Positions 57,286-64,000 of a DNA stretch of 64,000 nucleotides are shown in pieces (the stretch's first letter is position 1; every line of letters begins with the position of its first letter). Origin of the DNA: Mycolicibacterium septicum DSM 44393 (lineage in GTDB: Bacteria > Actinomycetota > Actinomycetes > Mycobacteriales > Mycobacteriaceae); the NCBI RefSeq assembly GCF_000455325.1, contig NZ_HG322951.1, positions 2,087,477 through 2,151,476 of the forward strand. Reading direction: 5' to 3'. The notes under the pieces were generated by a model that saw only the letters and a program-made list of their open reading frames with translations, was not told where the DNA came from and did no database searches. The translations under genes and the position numbers were made by a program.

Positions 57286-58082
57286 CACGGTATGCGAAGA
57301 CGTTCTGGAACGTCCTGCTCGGGTTGTTCTGTGCGGGGGTCGGCTTGTGGTTGGTCGCACCGTCGTTGATCGTGGTGCCGCTGAGCTTCACCGACCGGCC
57401 GTCGTTCGCCTTCCCGCCGACCGGATGGTCGACGCGCTGGTATCACACGTTCTTTGAGGATCCGGCGTGGATCGCCGCACTGAAAGCAAGCCTGGAGGTC
57501 GGGATCCTGGTGGCCGTCTTCGCCACCGTCTTCGGCACGGCCGCGGCGGTGGCGCTCAGCCGTACCCGACTGGCCGGGCGGCAGGGCATCCGCGCATTCC
57601 TGTTGGCGCCCATGGTTGTTCCGGTGATCGTGGTAGCAGTCGGCCTCTACGCGTTGTTCCTGAGGCTGAACCTGCTCGGAACCCTGTTCGGTTTCGTCGT
57701 CGCGCACACCATGTTGGCGCTGCCGTTCGTCATCGTGCCGGTGATGGCCAGCCTGCAGGGATTCGACCGGCGCCTGGAGGACGCGGCCGCGATCTGCGGT
57801 GCCGGCCGATGGACCACGTTCCGGACCGTCACCCTGCCACTGGTGGCCCCGGGGGTGCTCTCGGGCGCGCTGTTCGCGTTCGCGACGAGCTTCGACGAGG
57901 TCGTTCTGTCGCTGTTCATCCAGAACCCGTACCTGCAGACGCTGCCGGTCAAGATGTACGCCTCGGTCACGCGCGACACCGATCCCACGATCGCTGCGGC
58001 CGCCACTCTCATCCTCGCCCTGACGACATGTCTGACCGTCGTCGCGGCCATCTACTCGCGCAGGAGGAATCGTGTCCGCTGA
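57282..58082 (+). CDS. ABC transporter permease (PotC-like)
   Basis: 266 residues with six TM helices and the EAA motif DAAAICGAGRWTTFRTVTLPLVAPGVLSGALFAFATSFDEVVLSLFI, characteristic of PotC/PotI-type polyamine permeases. Overlaps both its neighbours (4 and 11 bases). Confidence 0.93.
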   Translation: MTRYAKTFWNVLLGLFCAGVGLWLVAPSLIVVPLSFTDRPSFAFPPTGWSTRWYHTFFEDPAWIAALKASLEVGILVAVFATVFGTAAAVALSRTRLAGRQGIRAFLLAPMVVPVIVVAVGLYALFLRLNLLGTLFGFVVAHTMLALPFVIVPVMASLQGFDRRLEDAAAICGAGRWTTFRTVTLPLVAPGVLSGALFAFATSFDEVVLSLFIQNPYLQTLPVKMYASVTRDTDPTIAAAATLILALTTCLTVVAAIYSRRRNRVR

Positions 58083-59160
58083 CAACACCCCGCACGGTGC
58101 GTCGATCACCTTGCGCGGCCTGACCAAGACCTACGGGTCGGAAAAGGCCGTCGACGCCATCGACCTCGATGCGCGGCCCGGTGAATTTCTCACGCTGCTC
58201 GGCCCCAGCGGCTCGGGTAAGACCACCACCCTGAACATGATCGCCGGCTTCGTCGACGTCACCGCGGGCGAGCTGCTGATCGACGGCAGGCCCGTCGCTG
58301 ATCTCCCGCCGTACCGGCGCAACATCGGCATGGTTTTCCAGCACTATGCGCTCTTCCCGCACATGACGGTGATCGACAACGTCGAATACCCGTTGCGCCA
58401 GCGCAAGATGCCCAAGGCGCTGCGCCGCGAGAAGGTGGCCGCGGCGTTGCGCACGGTCGGCCTCGACGGCTACGGCAAGCGGATGCCCAAGGAACTGTCC
58501 GGTGGTCAGCAGCAGCGTGTCGCCTTCGCGCGGGCGATGGTCTACGAACCGCGCGTCCTGCTGATGGACGAGCCGCTGGGCGCGCTGGACAAGAAGCTCC
58601 GCGATTCGCTGCAACTCGAGATCAAGCGCATTCACGGCGAACTCGGCACCACGTTCGTCTACGTCACGCATGACCAGGACGAAGCGCTGGTCCTGTCGGA
58701 CCGCATCGCGGTGTTCAACAAGGCGCGTATCGAGCAGATCGGCTCGCCGACCGACCTTTACGAGCATCCGCAGAGCATCTTCGTGGCCCGCTTCCTCGGC
58801 GAGTCGTCGCTGTTCCACGGAAAGCTCGAGGACGAGTGCATCGTGAACGCCTACGGCCGGCGGATCGTGGCCGCCCAGGGTGAATCGACGCGCGGTGATT
58901 CGGTGGCCGTCGTGGTGCGGCCGGAACGCATCCGCATCGTCACGGGTGACACCGAGCCCGCGGTCGTCAATGCGGTGCCCGGCACCGTGATCCAGGAGAT
59001 CTACCTCGGCAGTTCGCGCAAGGTCGAGGTCAGCCTGCCCGACGGCACCGTCGCACTCGTCCGCGAAAGCGCGGACAGCATCACGCCGATCGAAGCGGGA
59101 CAACAGGTTTGGTTGACGTTCGACCCCGAGGTCGCCACCATCCTGCCCGCCGACAACTAA
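58072..59160 (+). CDS. ABC transporter ATP-binding protein (PotA-like)
   Basis: 362 residues. Walker A GPSGSGKTTTL, Q-loop MVFQHYALFPHMTV, signature LSGGQQQRVAFARAM, Walker B VLLMDEPLGALD, switch His VTHDQDEAL, and a C-terminal TOBE domain (about 275-355). GTG 58072 is preceded by AGGAGGAAT. Completes the polyamine-type importer. Confidence 0.95.
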   Translation: MSADNTPHGASITLRGLTKTYGSEKAVDAIDLDARPGEFLTLLGPSGSGKTTTLNMIAGFVDVTAGELLIDGRPVADLPPYRRNIGMVFQHYALFPHMTVIDNVEYPLRQRKMPKALRREKVAAALRTVGLDGYGKRMPKELSGGQQQRVAFARAMVYEPRVLLMDEPLGALDKKLRDSLQLEIKRIHGELGTTFVYVTHDQDEALVLSDRIAVFNKARIEQIGSPTDLYEHPQSIFVARFLGESSLFHGKLEDECIVNAYGRRIVAAQGESTRGDSVAVVVRPERIRIVTGDTEPAVVNAVPGTVIQEIYLGSSRKVEVSLPDGTVALVRESADSITPIEAGQQVWLTFDPEVATILPADN

Positions 59161-59190
59161 TCAAACCGCCACGAGTACAGGAGAACCAAG

Positions 59191-60609
59191 ATGTCCCCCG
59201 ACGGTCGCACGACCAGCGGTCTCGCCAATGACTTCGTGAACGGCAGTGTGTCGTTCTGGTACCGGGCAGCGGGCTGGCCCGAATCAAGACCCGCCCTTCC
59301 GGGTTCGCTCGAAGCCGACGTCTGCATCGTCGGGGCCGGCCTGACCGGCCTGTGGGCGGCCTACTACCTCAAACGGGAGCAGCCCGACCTCCGGATTGTC
59401 ATGCTGGAGAAGGAGTTCGCCGGGTTCGGAGCCTCCGGCCGCAACGGTGGGTGGCTCTCGGCCGAACTCGCCGGTTCCCGCGACGCCTATGCGTCCACCC
59501 ACGGGCACGACGGTGTCGTCGAGCTCATGCGCGCCATGCGCGGCGCGGTCGACGAGGTCATCGGGGTCACGAAGTCCGAGGGCATCGACGCCGATGTCGT
59601 CAAGGACGGTGTGCTGCATGTGGCGCGCAACCAGGCGCAGATGGGTCGGCTTCGCGAATCGCTCGACTACGAGCGGAGCTGGGGTGCCACAGAAGACGAC
59701 TTCGTCGTCCTGACCGGCGACGAATCCAACGCCCGCATCCGGGTCGAGCGCGCCATGGGCGCTCTGTTCACCCCGCATTGCGCCCGGGTGCAGCCGGCCA
59801 AGCTGGTCGGTGGCCTGGCTCGCGTGGTGGAGGGCATGGGCGTCGCCATCTATGAGCAGACCGAGGTGACCGACATCAAGGCGGGTCGTGCCATCACCGG
59901 CCGTGGCGATGTCCGCGCCCCCGTGATCCTGCGCTGTCTGGAGGGTTTCACCGCGACGATGCCGGGCCAGCGCCGGGCGTGGCTGCCGATGAACTCATCG
60001 ATGGTGGTCACCGAACCTCTGCCCGAATCCGTGCTGCAGCAGGTCGGCTGGAAGGGCGCCGAGCTCCTCGGCGACTACGCGCACGGCTACATGTACGCGC
60101 AGCGTACGGCCGACAATCGAATTGCCCTGGGCGGCCGGGGAATCCCCTATCGGTACGGGTCGGCACTCGATCATCGGGGAGCCACCCAGCAGTGGACCAT
60201 CGATGCCCTGCGGGCTCTGGTGCACGACATGTTCCCTGCCGCTCGCGATGTTCCGATCGAGCACGCGTGGTGTGGTGTGCTGGGGGTGCCGCGCGACTGG
60301 ACGGCCACCGTGGACTTCGACCGGGCGAGTGGGCTCGGCACCGCCGGCGGCTATGTCGGCAGCGGCCTGACCACCACCAACCTGGCCGGGCACACCCTTG
60401 CCGATCTCGTGCTCGGACGCGACACCGCGCTCACCCGGCTGCCCTGGGTCGGGCGACGGGTCCGCAAGTGGGAACCGGAGCCTTTGCGCTGGCTCGGGGT
60501 GCAGGCCATGTATGCGCTGTACCGCACCGCTGACCGGCGCGAGTCCACCCGCGGCCTCGCCGGCACCAGCGGGCTGGCACGCGTGGCCAACAAGATCACG
60601 GGGCGCTGA
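59191..60609 (+). CDS. FAD-dependent amine oxidoreductase (PuuB/DadA-like)
   Basis: 472 residues, DAO superfamily. FAD site DVCIVGAGLTGLWAAYYLKREQPDLRIVMLEKE, GASGRNGGWLSAELAGS, C-terminal FDRASGLGTAGGYVGSGLTTTNLAGHTLADLVLGRDT, the pattern of gamma-glutamylputrescine oxidase-like proteins. ACAGGAGAA ribosome site 30 bases after the ATPase gene, so part of the importer operon. No gamma-glutamylputrescine synthetase (PuuA) is in the window. Confidence 0.9.
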   Translation: MSPDGRTTSGLANDFVNGSVSFWYRAAGWPESRPALPGSLEADVCIVGAGLTGLWAAYYLKREQPDLRIVMLEKEFAGFGASGRNGGWLSAELAGSRDAYASTHGHDGVVELMRAMRGAVDEVIGVTKSEGIDADVVKDGVLHVARNQAQMGRLRESLDYERSWGATEDDFVVLTGDESNARIRVERAMGALFTPHCARVQPAKLVGGLARVVEGMGVAIYEQTEVTDIKAGRAITGRGDVRAPVILRCLEGFTATMPGQRRAWLPMNSSMVVTEPLPESVLQQVGWKGAELLGDYAHGYMYAQRTADNRIALGGRGIPYRYGSALDHRGATQQWTIDALRALVHDMFPAARDVPIEHAWCGVLGVPRDWTATVDFDRASGLGTAGGYVGSGLTTTNLAGHTLADLVLGRDTALTRLPWVGRRVRKWEPEPLRWLGVQAMYALYRTADRRESTRGLAGTSGLARVANKITGR

Positions 60610-60613
60610 CCCG

Positions 60614-60967
60614 ATGGAGACGACGAGTGTCAGCCTGTTTTCTGTTGCCGCGTCCACGGTCGAAATGCCTGAGCCGCAACCGAAACCGACGAGCGTCAGT
60701 GGTCAGCTGGAATCCTCGCTGGAAGTCTGGGGCGACGCGGTGACCGACACCGGGGTGTGGGAATGCGACCCGGGTGAGTTCACGGCGGACCGGTCCGGTG
60801 CGACCGAGGTGTGCCACATCATCTCGGGCTCCGGCACGGTTGTCGGTGAGGACGGAACGAGCGCGGACATCGGGCCCGGCACGCTGCTCGTGCTGCCCCG
60901 GGGCTGGCGGGGAACGTGGTTCGTCAAGGAGGCGATCCGCAAGACCTACGTCATGGTGGGTGCCTGA
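60614..60967 (+). CDS. Small cupin-domain protein (DUF861 type)
   Basis: 117 residues. Cupin_3-like: VWECDPGEFTADRSGATEVCHIISGSGTVVGEDGTSADIGPGTLLVLPRGWRGTWFVKE. Starts at ATG 60614, two bases after the oxidoreductase stop. Such cupins often end amine-utilisation operons; the reaction is unknown. Confidence 0.88.
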   Translation: METTSVSLFSVAASTVEMPEPQPKPTSVSGQLESSLEVWGDAVTDTGVWECDPGEFTADRSGATEVCHIISGSGTVVGEDGTSADIGPGTLLVLPRGWRGTWFVKEAIRKTYVMVGA

Positions 60968-60990
60968 GGCGTCGCTTGTTCGTTCCGCCC

Positions 60991-60996
60991 TAAACT
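60991..60996 (+). promoter_or_regulatory. -10 element of sigJ, leaderless
   Basis: TAAACT ends seven bases before the ATG at 61004 and no Shine-Dalgarno sequence is present. Confidence 0.5.
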
Positions 60997-61003
60997 GGGG
61001 TCT

Positions 61004-61930
61004 ATGACCGCGAGCGCTCGGGTCGGCGAGTTCGAGGAGCTGCGGCCCCATCTGCTGGCTGTGGCCTACCGGCTCACCGGAACCTTCGCCGACGCCGAGG
61101 ACATCGTCCAGGATGCGTGGATCCGCTGGGAAGCCAACCGCACGCAGATTGCTGACCTGCGGGCCTGGCTGACCACGGTGGTGAGCCGGCTCGGCCTCGA
61201 CCGGTTGCGGTCCGCGGCGCACCGGCGCGAGGCCTACTACGGGGAATGGCTGCCGGAGCCCGTCGTGACCGGGCTCGACACGAATGACCCACTCAATGCG
61301 GTGGTGGCGGGGGAAGACGCCCGGTTCGCGGCGATGGTGGTGCTGGAGCGGCTGACCCCCGATCAGCGGGTTGCCTTCGTATTGCACGACGGGTTCGGGG
61401 TGCCGTTCAGCGAGATCGCCAGTGTCCTCGGGGTCAGCGACGCATCGGCCCGCCAGTTGGCCTCGCGGGCCCGCCGCGCGGTCGCCGACGATCCGCCGCC
61501 GTCATCGCCCGACGATTTGCACAACCAGGTCGCCGGTGAGCTGATGGCCGCCCTGGCAACGGGGGAGCTCGACGCGGTCGTGAAACTGCTCCATCCCGAC
61601 GTCACGTTCACCGGCGATTCGAACCGCCGCGCCCCGACCGCGGCCCGGGTCATTCACGGTCCGGACAAGGTGGCCCGGTTCATTCTCGGGCTGGCCAAGA
61701 AGTACGGCCCGAATTGGCTGGCGGGCAGTCAATTCGCGCTCGTCAACGGCCAGCTGGGCGTCTACACGGCAGGCGCGCCCGCCGGTGACGGCTACCCGGA
61801 GCTGATGCCCCGGGTCACGATCTTCACCGTCCGGGACGGGAAGGTCTGTGCGGTTTGGGATATCGCGAACCCCGACAAGTTCACCGGATCTCCGCTTCGT
61901 GGAGATGCTGACCGTGGAGGTGCACAGTGA
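61004..61930 (+). CDS. sigJ: ECF41-type sigma factor SigJ (Rv3328c type)
   Basis: 308 residues. Sigma region 2 (HLLAVAYRLTGTFADAEDIVQDAWIRWE), region 4 (LTPDQRVAFVLHDGFGVPFSEIASVLGVSDASARQLASRARRAV), and a fused SnoaL-like C-terminal domain (from about 175) that modulates activity in this group instead of an anti-sigma gene. The linker has WLPEPV, and NPDKF occurs near the C-terminus, both ECF41 marks. In M. tuberculosis sigJ follows the same aminotransferase region. Confidence 0.95.
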   Translation: MTASARVGEFEELRPHLLAVAYRLTGTFADAEDIVQDAWIRWEANRTQIADLRAWLTTVVSRLGLDRLRSAAHRREAYYGEWLPEPVVTGLDTNDPLNAVVAGEDARFAAMVVLERLTPDQRVAFVLHDGFGVPFSEIASVLGVSDASARQLASRARRAVADDPPPSSPDDLHNQVAGELMAALATGELDAVVKLLHPDVTFTGDSNRRAPTAARVIHGPDKVARFILGLAKKYGPNWLAGSQFALVNGQLGVYTAGAPAGDGYPELMPRVTIFTVRDGKVCAVWDIANPDKFTGSPLRGDADRGGAQ

Positions 61931-62424
61931 TGCCGAACGAGCCCGGAACCCTGGCCCACACGTTCAGCCGAATGATGTTCCGCGGCATGGACAAGATGCG
62001 CCACCGCGACGCCTTCGACGTCGGGCCGGCCACGGGAACCACCTTCGCCGGGTTCGAGAACTACCGGCAGATCGTGCTGGTGACGTTCAAGAAATCGGGG
62101 GAGGCGATGCCCAGCCCGATCAACCATGGCATCGCAGACGGAAAGCTCTATGTGCGCACGGATCCGTCGACCGGGAAGGTCAAACGCATCCGCAACAATC
62201 CGAAAGTCCTTGTGGTGGCGAGCAATCTGCGCGGCAAGCCCAGCGGACCCGTGGTGGCCGGCGTGGCGCGCATCCTGCCCGAGGCGGAGCATGCGCATGC
62301 GGAGGCGGTGATCGCCGCCAACTGGAGCGCGCCGATGAAGCTGTTCGAGCGCAGTCTCGACTACGGCAGCGAACTGGCCGGGATACCAACGGCTTACATC
62401 GAGATCACGCCCGCGCAGGCGTGA
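61930..62424 (+). CDS. PPOX/F420-type flavin-fold oxidoreductase
   Basis: About 164 residues. Split-barrel family: PSPINHGIADGKLYVRTDPSTGKVKRIRNNPKVLVVASNLRGKPSGPVVAGVARIL, the pattern of F420-dependent PPOX-class proteins. ATG 61930 (GTG 61927 also possible) overlaps the sigJ stop; GGAGG lies just upstream, so it is co-translated with sigJ and a probable member of its response. Confidence 0.85.
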   Translation: MPNEPGTLAHTFSRMMFRGMDKMRHRDAFDVGPATGTTFAGFENYRQIVLVTFKKSGEAMPSPINHGIADGKLYVRTDPSTGKVKRIRNNPKVLVVASNLRGKPSGPVVAGVARILPEAEHAHAEAVIAANWSAPMKLFERSLDYGSELAGIPTAYIEITPAQA

Positions 62425-62440
62425 CGCATTCCGGCGTCAC
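62421..62440. terminator. Small palindrome spanning both convergent stops
   Basis: GTGACGC-N6-GCGTCAC contains the TGA stops of the genes on both strands. A short 7-base stem, possibly a bidirectional terminator. Confidence 0.4.
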
Positions 62441-63228
62441 AAGACGTACGGGATCAACGCCTTGCGGTCGGTGGGGTACTCGGGGAACTTCTCCTGGTAC
62501 CAGGTGTGCGTGCCCAGCGCCCGGGGAATCAGATTGCCTGCGGTGATCAGCAGGATGACAACGCCGGGCAGGGCCCAGGTCAGTAGCGCGAAGCCGGACC
62601 AGGCGATGAGCTCGCCCAGATAGGCCGGGCTGGTGACGAATCGGAAGCCGCCACCGAACGGAATCCGGTATTCCGCACCGTCGGGATTGTTCTTGTCGCG
62701 CAGGTTCCGCACGATCGATTCGGAGTTGACCAGCAGCACGAACCCGCACAAGTAGATCACCAACCCCACCAGGAATCGCGGGTCGGTCAGCCATGCGGTG
62801 GTGTACTGCCCGAAGAAGTCCTGGCTGAACAGGGTTCCGTTGAGGTAGCCGTGCATGGAGGTGACGAGCATGCCCATGACGATCACCGAGATGTTGAACG
62901 TGCCGCGCTTGCCGGGCACCTGGCGGATCGCGAGCGGGAAGAACCAGCCGCGGTTGGCGTAGTGCAGCAGCCAGATTCCGGCGAGCACCAGGGACGTCGG
63001 CTCGAACCGGTTCGGCCCGGCCAGGTAGCTGATCAAGAACACCACGGTCGCGGGGATCTCCATCAGCCACCAGCCGAGCTTCGGGTTGAGGTTCAGGCCG
63101 AGTTTCGTCGTCGAGAAGCGCCCGTAGGAACTCTGGGCGAAGAACCCGCCGATGATCACGAACGCCGCGAACGCGAAGGCCGCGGTCAGCACCGTGTCAT
63201 AGAACGTGTTGCCGGTGTACCAGTGCAT
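62437..63228 (-). CDS. 3-oxo-5-alpha-steroid 4-dehydrogenase-like membrane protein
   Basis: 263 residues with about six TM helices. C-terminal block YRIPFGGGFRFVTSPAYLGELIAWSGFALLTWALPG...WYQEKFPEYPTDRKALIPYVL matches the steroid 5-alpha-reductase/DUF1295 family, which uses NADPH to reduce enone lipids. TAGGAAT precedes the ATG. Lies next to the sigJ unit in the opposite direction. Substrate could be a sterol or another enone lipid. Confidence 0.88.
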   Translation of the reverse strand: MHWYTGNTFYDTVLTAAFAFAAFVIIGGFFAQSSYGRFSTTKLGLNLNPKLGWWLMEIPATVVFLISYLAGPNRFEPTSLVLAGIWLLHYANRGWFFPLAIRQVPGKRGTFNISVIVMGMLVTSMHGYLNGTLFSQDFFGQYTTAWLTDPRFLVGLVIYLCGFVLLVNSESIVRNLRDKNNPDGAEYRIPFGGGFRFVTSPAYLGELIAWSGFALLTWALPGVVILLITAGNLIPRALGTHTWYQEKFPEYPTDRKALIPYVL

Positions 63229-63326
63229 GGCTGATTCCTAGGTGAGCGGGTGGTTGCAGCGGCTGCCAACCGCTATTTCTGTAACGTGTTCTACCACCCG
63301 GTCTCGGCCTCAGGCCAGCGACACGG

Positions 63327-63908
63327 TCACTGGGCCCACGGAACGCGGCACGCATCTCCGGAGTTGAAGCCCTGCTCGGTGATGCCCAGGGCCGAGTACA
63401 TCCGGGACCGCATGTTCTCCACACCGATCTGGTAGGTCAGCTCGATCACGCCGTCGTCGCCGAAGCGCCGGCGCAGGTCGTCCACCTGCTCGTCGGTGAC
63501 GGTATGCGGGTCGGTCGTCATGGCGTCGGCGTAGGCGATGGCGGCGCGCTCGTCGTCGGTGAACAGCGGCGAGGTGGCGTAGTCGTCGATCGACTTGAGC
63601 CGCTCGACGTCGAGGTTCTCCAGCCGCATGAGCATGGAGCCGAAGTCCACGCACCACGAGCAGCCGACGGTGCGGGCGGTCCAGAACACCGCGAGCTCGC
63701 GGACCGTGGCGGGCAGCTTCTTGGAGCCACCCTGCAGCAGCATCTCGTGCACGCCGTTGGCCACGAGCAGCCGCGGATGGTTTGCGGCAACCGCGAACGG
63801 CTCGGGCACCTCACCGAACTCGCGCTTGGCGTACCAGTACATGGCGCGGGTCAGCAGGCCGGCTTGTTTGGGGGTGACAGCGGGGATTCGGGTCTTGGTC
63901 TCGGTCAT
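63327..63908 (-). CDS. Carboxymuconolactone decarboxylase/AhpD-like protein
   Basis: 193 residues. AhpD-like redox motif: RELAVFWTARTVGCSWCVDFGSML (CxxC with the family His replaced by Asp/Ser), and ELTYQIGVENMRSRMYSALGI. ECF41 sigma genes typically sit beside a gene of this kind (carboxymuconolactone decarboxylase, oxidoreductase or epimerase), which makes it a likely SigJ target. ATG 63908. The 98 bases to the next gene hold no clear signal. Confidence 0.87.
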   Translation of the reverse strand: MTETKTRIPAVTPKQAGLLTRAMYWYAKREFGEVPEPFAVAANHPRLLVANGVHEMLLQGGSKKLPATVRELAVFWTARTVGCSWCVDFGSMLMRLENLDVERLKSIDDYATSPLFTDDERAAIAYADAMTTDPHTVTDEQVDDLRRRFGDDGVIELTYQIGVENMRSRMYSALGITEQGFNSGDACRVPWAQ

Positions 63909-63963
63909 ACCCGTTAGACGAGACAGCCCCGGAATGTGTGACAGTGCAAAACGGGCGCCGACT

Positions 63964-63978
63964 CTGCGCTCAGATCGT
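63964..63978. repeat. Further copy of the CTGCGCTCAGATCGT motif
   Basis: The same 15-mer occurs at 34326-34340 in the tandem repeat after icd2. Here it lies in the intergenic end of the window, preceded by AAAACGGGCGCCGACT; the icd2 copy is followed by CAAAACGCCC. Confidence 0.7.
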
Positions 63979-64000
63979 GATTCCCCTCGAAAACACGATC

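Overview
The window is GC-rich actinobacterial DNA and almost certainly comes from a rapidly growing mycobacterium (Mycolicibacterium / Mycobacterium fortuitum-smegmatis type). The order dnaE2 - nitroreductase - spoU - histidine-kinase/roadblock/DUF742/GTPase conservon - mfpA - OYE oxidoreductase - folD - DUF3017 - methyltransferase - metX - metC - icd2 - hydrolase - trpS - YihY - dacB1 - aminotransferase - sigJ follows, as I remember it, the M. tuberculosis Rv3370c to Rv3328c block, with accessory genes inserted. A chromosomal erm gene at 24.2-24.9 kb fits rapid growers. I saw no tRNA, rRNA, CRISPR array or insertion sequence.

Layout. 0-1.7 kb: a partial exported protein and a two-gene unit of a DUF692/MNIO enzyme plus a 73-residue Cys-containing peptide, a possible RiPP system. 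1.7-5.1 kb: dnaE2 behind a perfect LexA box. 5.1-8.3 kb: a coiled-coil membrane protein, an HTH-like protein, nitroreductase and SpoU methyltransferase. 8.5-13.6 kb: the conservon (preceded by a coupled 20-codon uORF) and mfpA. 13.6-18.1 kb: an FHA-ABC transporter (Rv1747 type) and a PQQ-propeller membrane protein. 18.1-20.6 kb: a polymorphic toxin with a NucA/NucB-like nuclease end and a candidate immunity gene. 20.8-28.3 kb: membrane protein, OYE, folD, DUF3017, erm with a leader peptide and four-arm attenuator, TetR plus FAD monooxygenase, SnoaL-like and HxlR genes. 28.3-34.3 kb: methionine genes under a SAM-IV riboswitch, and icd2. 34.4-40.6 kb: hydrolase, xthA, DinB-fold protein, MarR, trpS, YihY, SMR exporter and nitronate monooxygenase. 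40.7-44.1 kb: an operon tetR - glycosyltransferase - atpE paralogue - glycosyltransferase. 44.1-49.6 kb: dacB1, a GjpA-like exported protein, a frameshifted AraC gene, MarR and an SMP-30-like gene. 49.7-61.0 kb: a polyamine/amine uptake and catabolism locus. 61.0-63.9 kb: the ECF41 sigma factor SigJ with an F420-type oxidoreductase, a 5-alpha-reductase-like membrane protein and a carboxymuconolactone decarboxylase-like protein.

The most unusual points are the stand-alone F0 subunit c (the bedaquiline/oligomycin target) between two UGT-type glycosyltransferases under a TetR regulator; the erm attenuator whose leader carries an RLR macrolide-arrest motif; the MNIO-peptide pair; and the nuclease toxin. 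Many transcription units show TAnnnT ending 6-8 bases before the start codon, as expected for leaderless transcripts.
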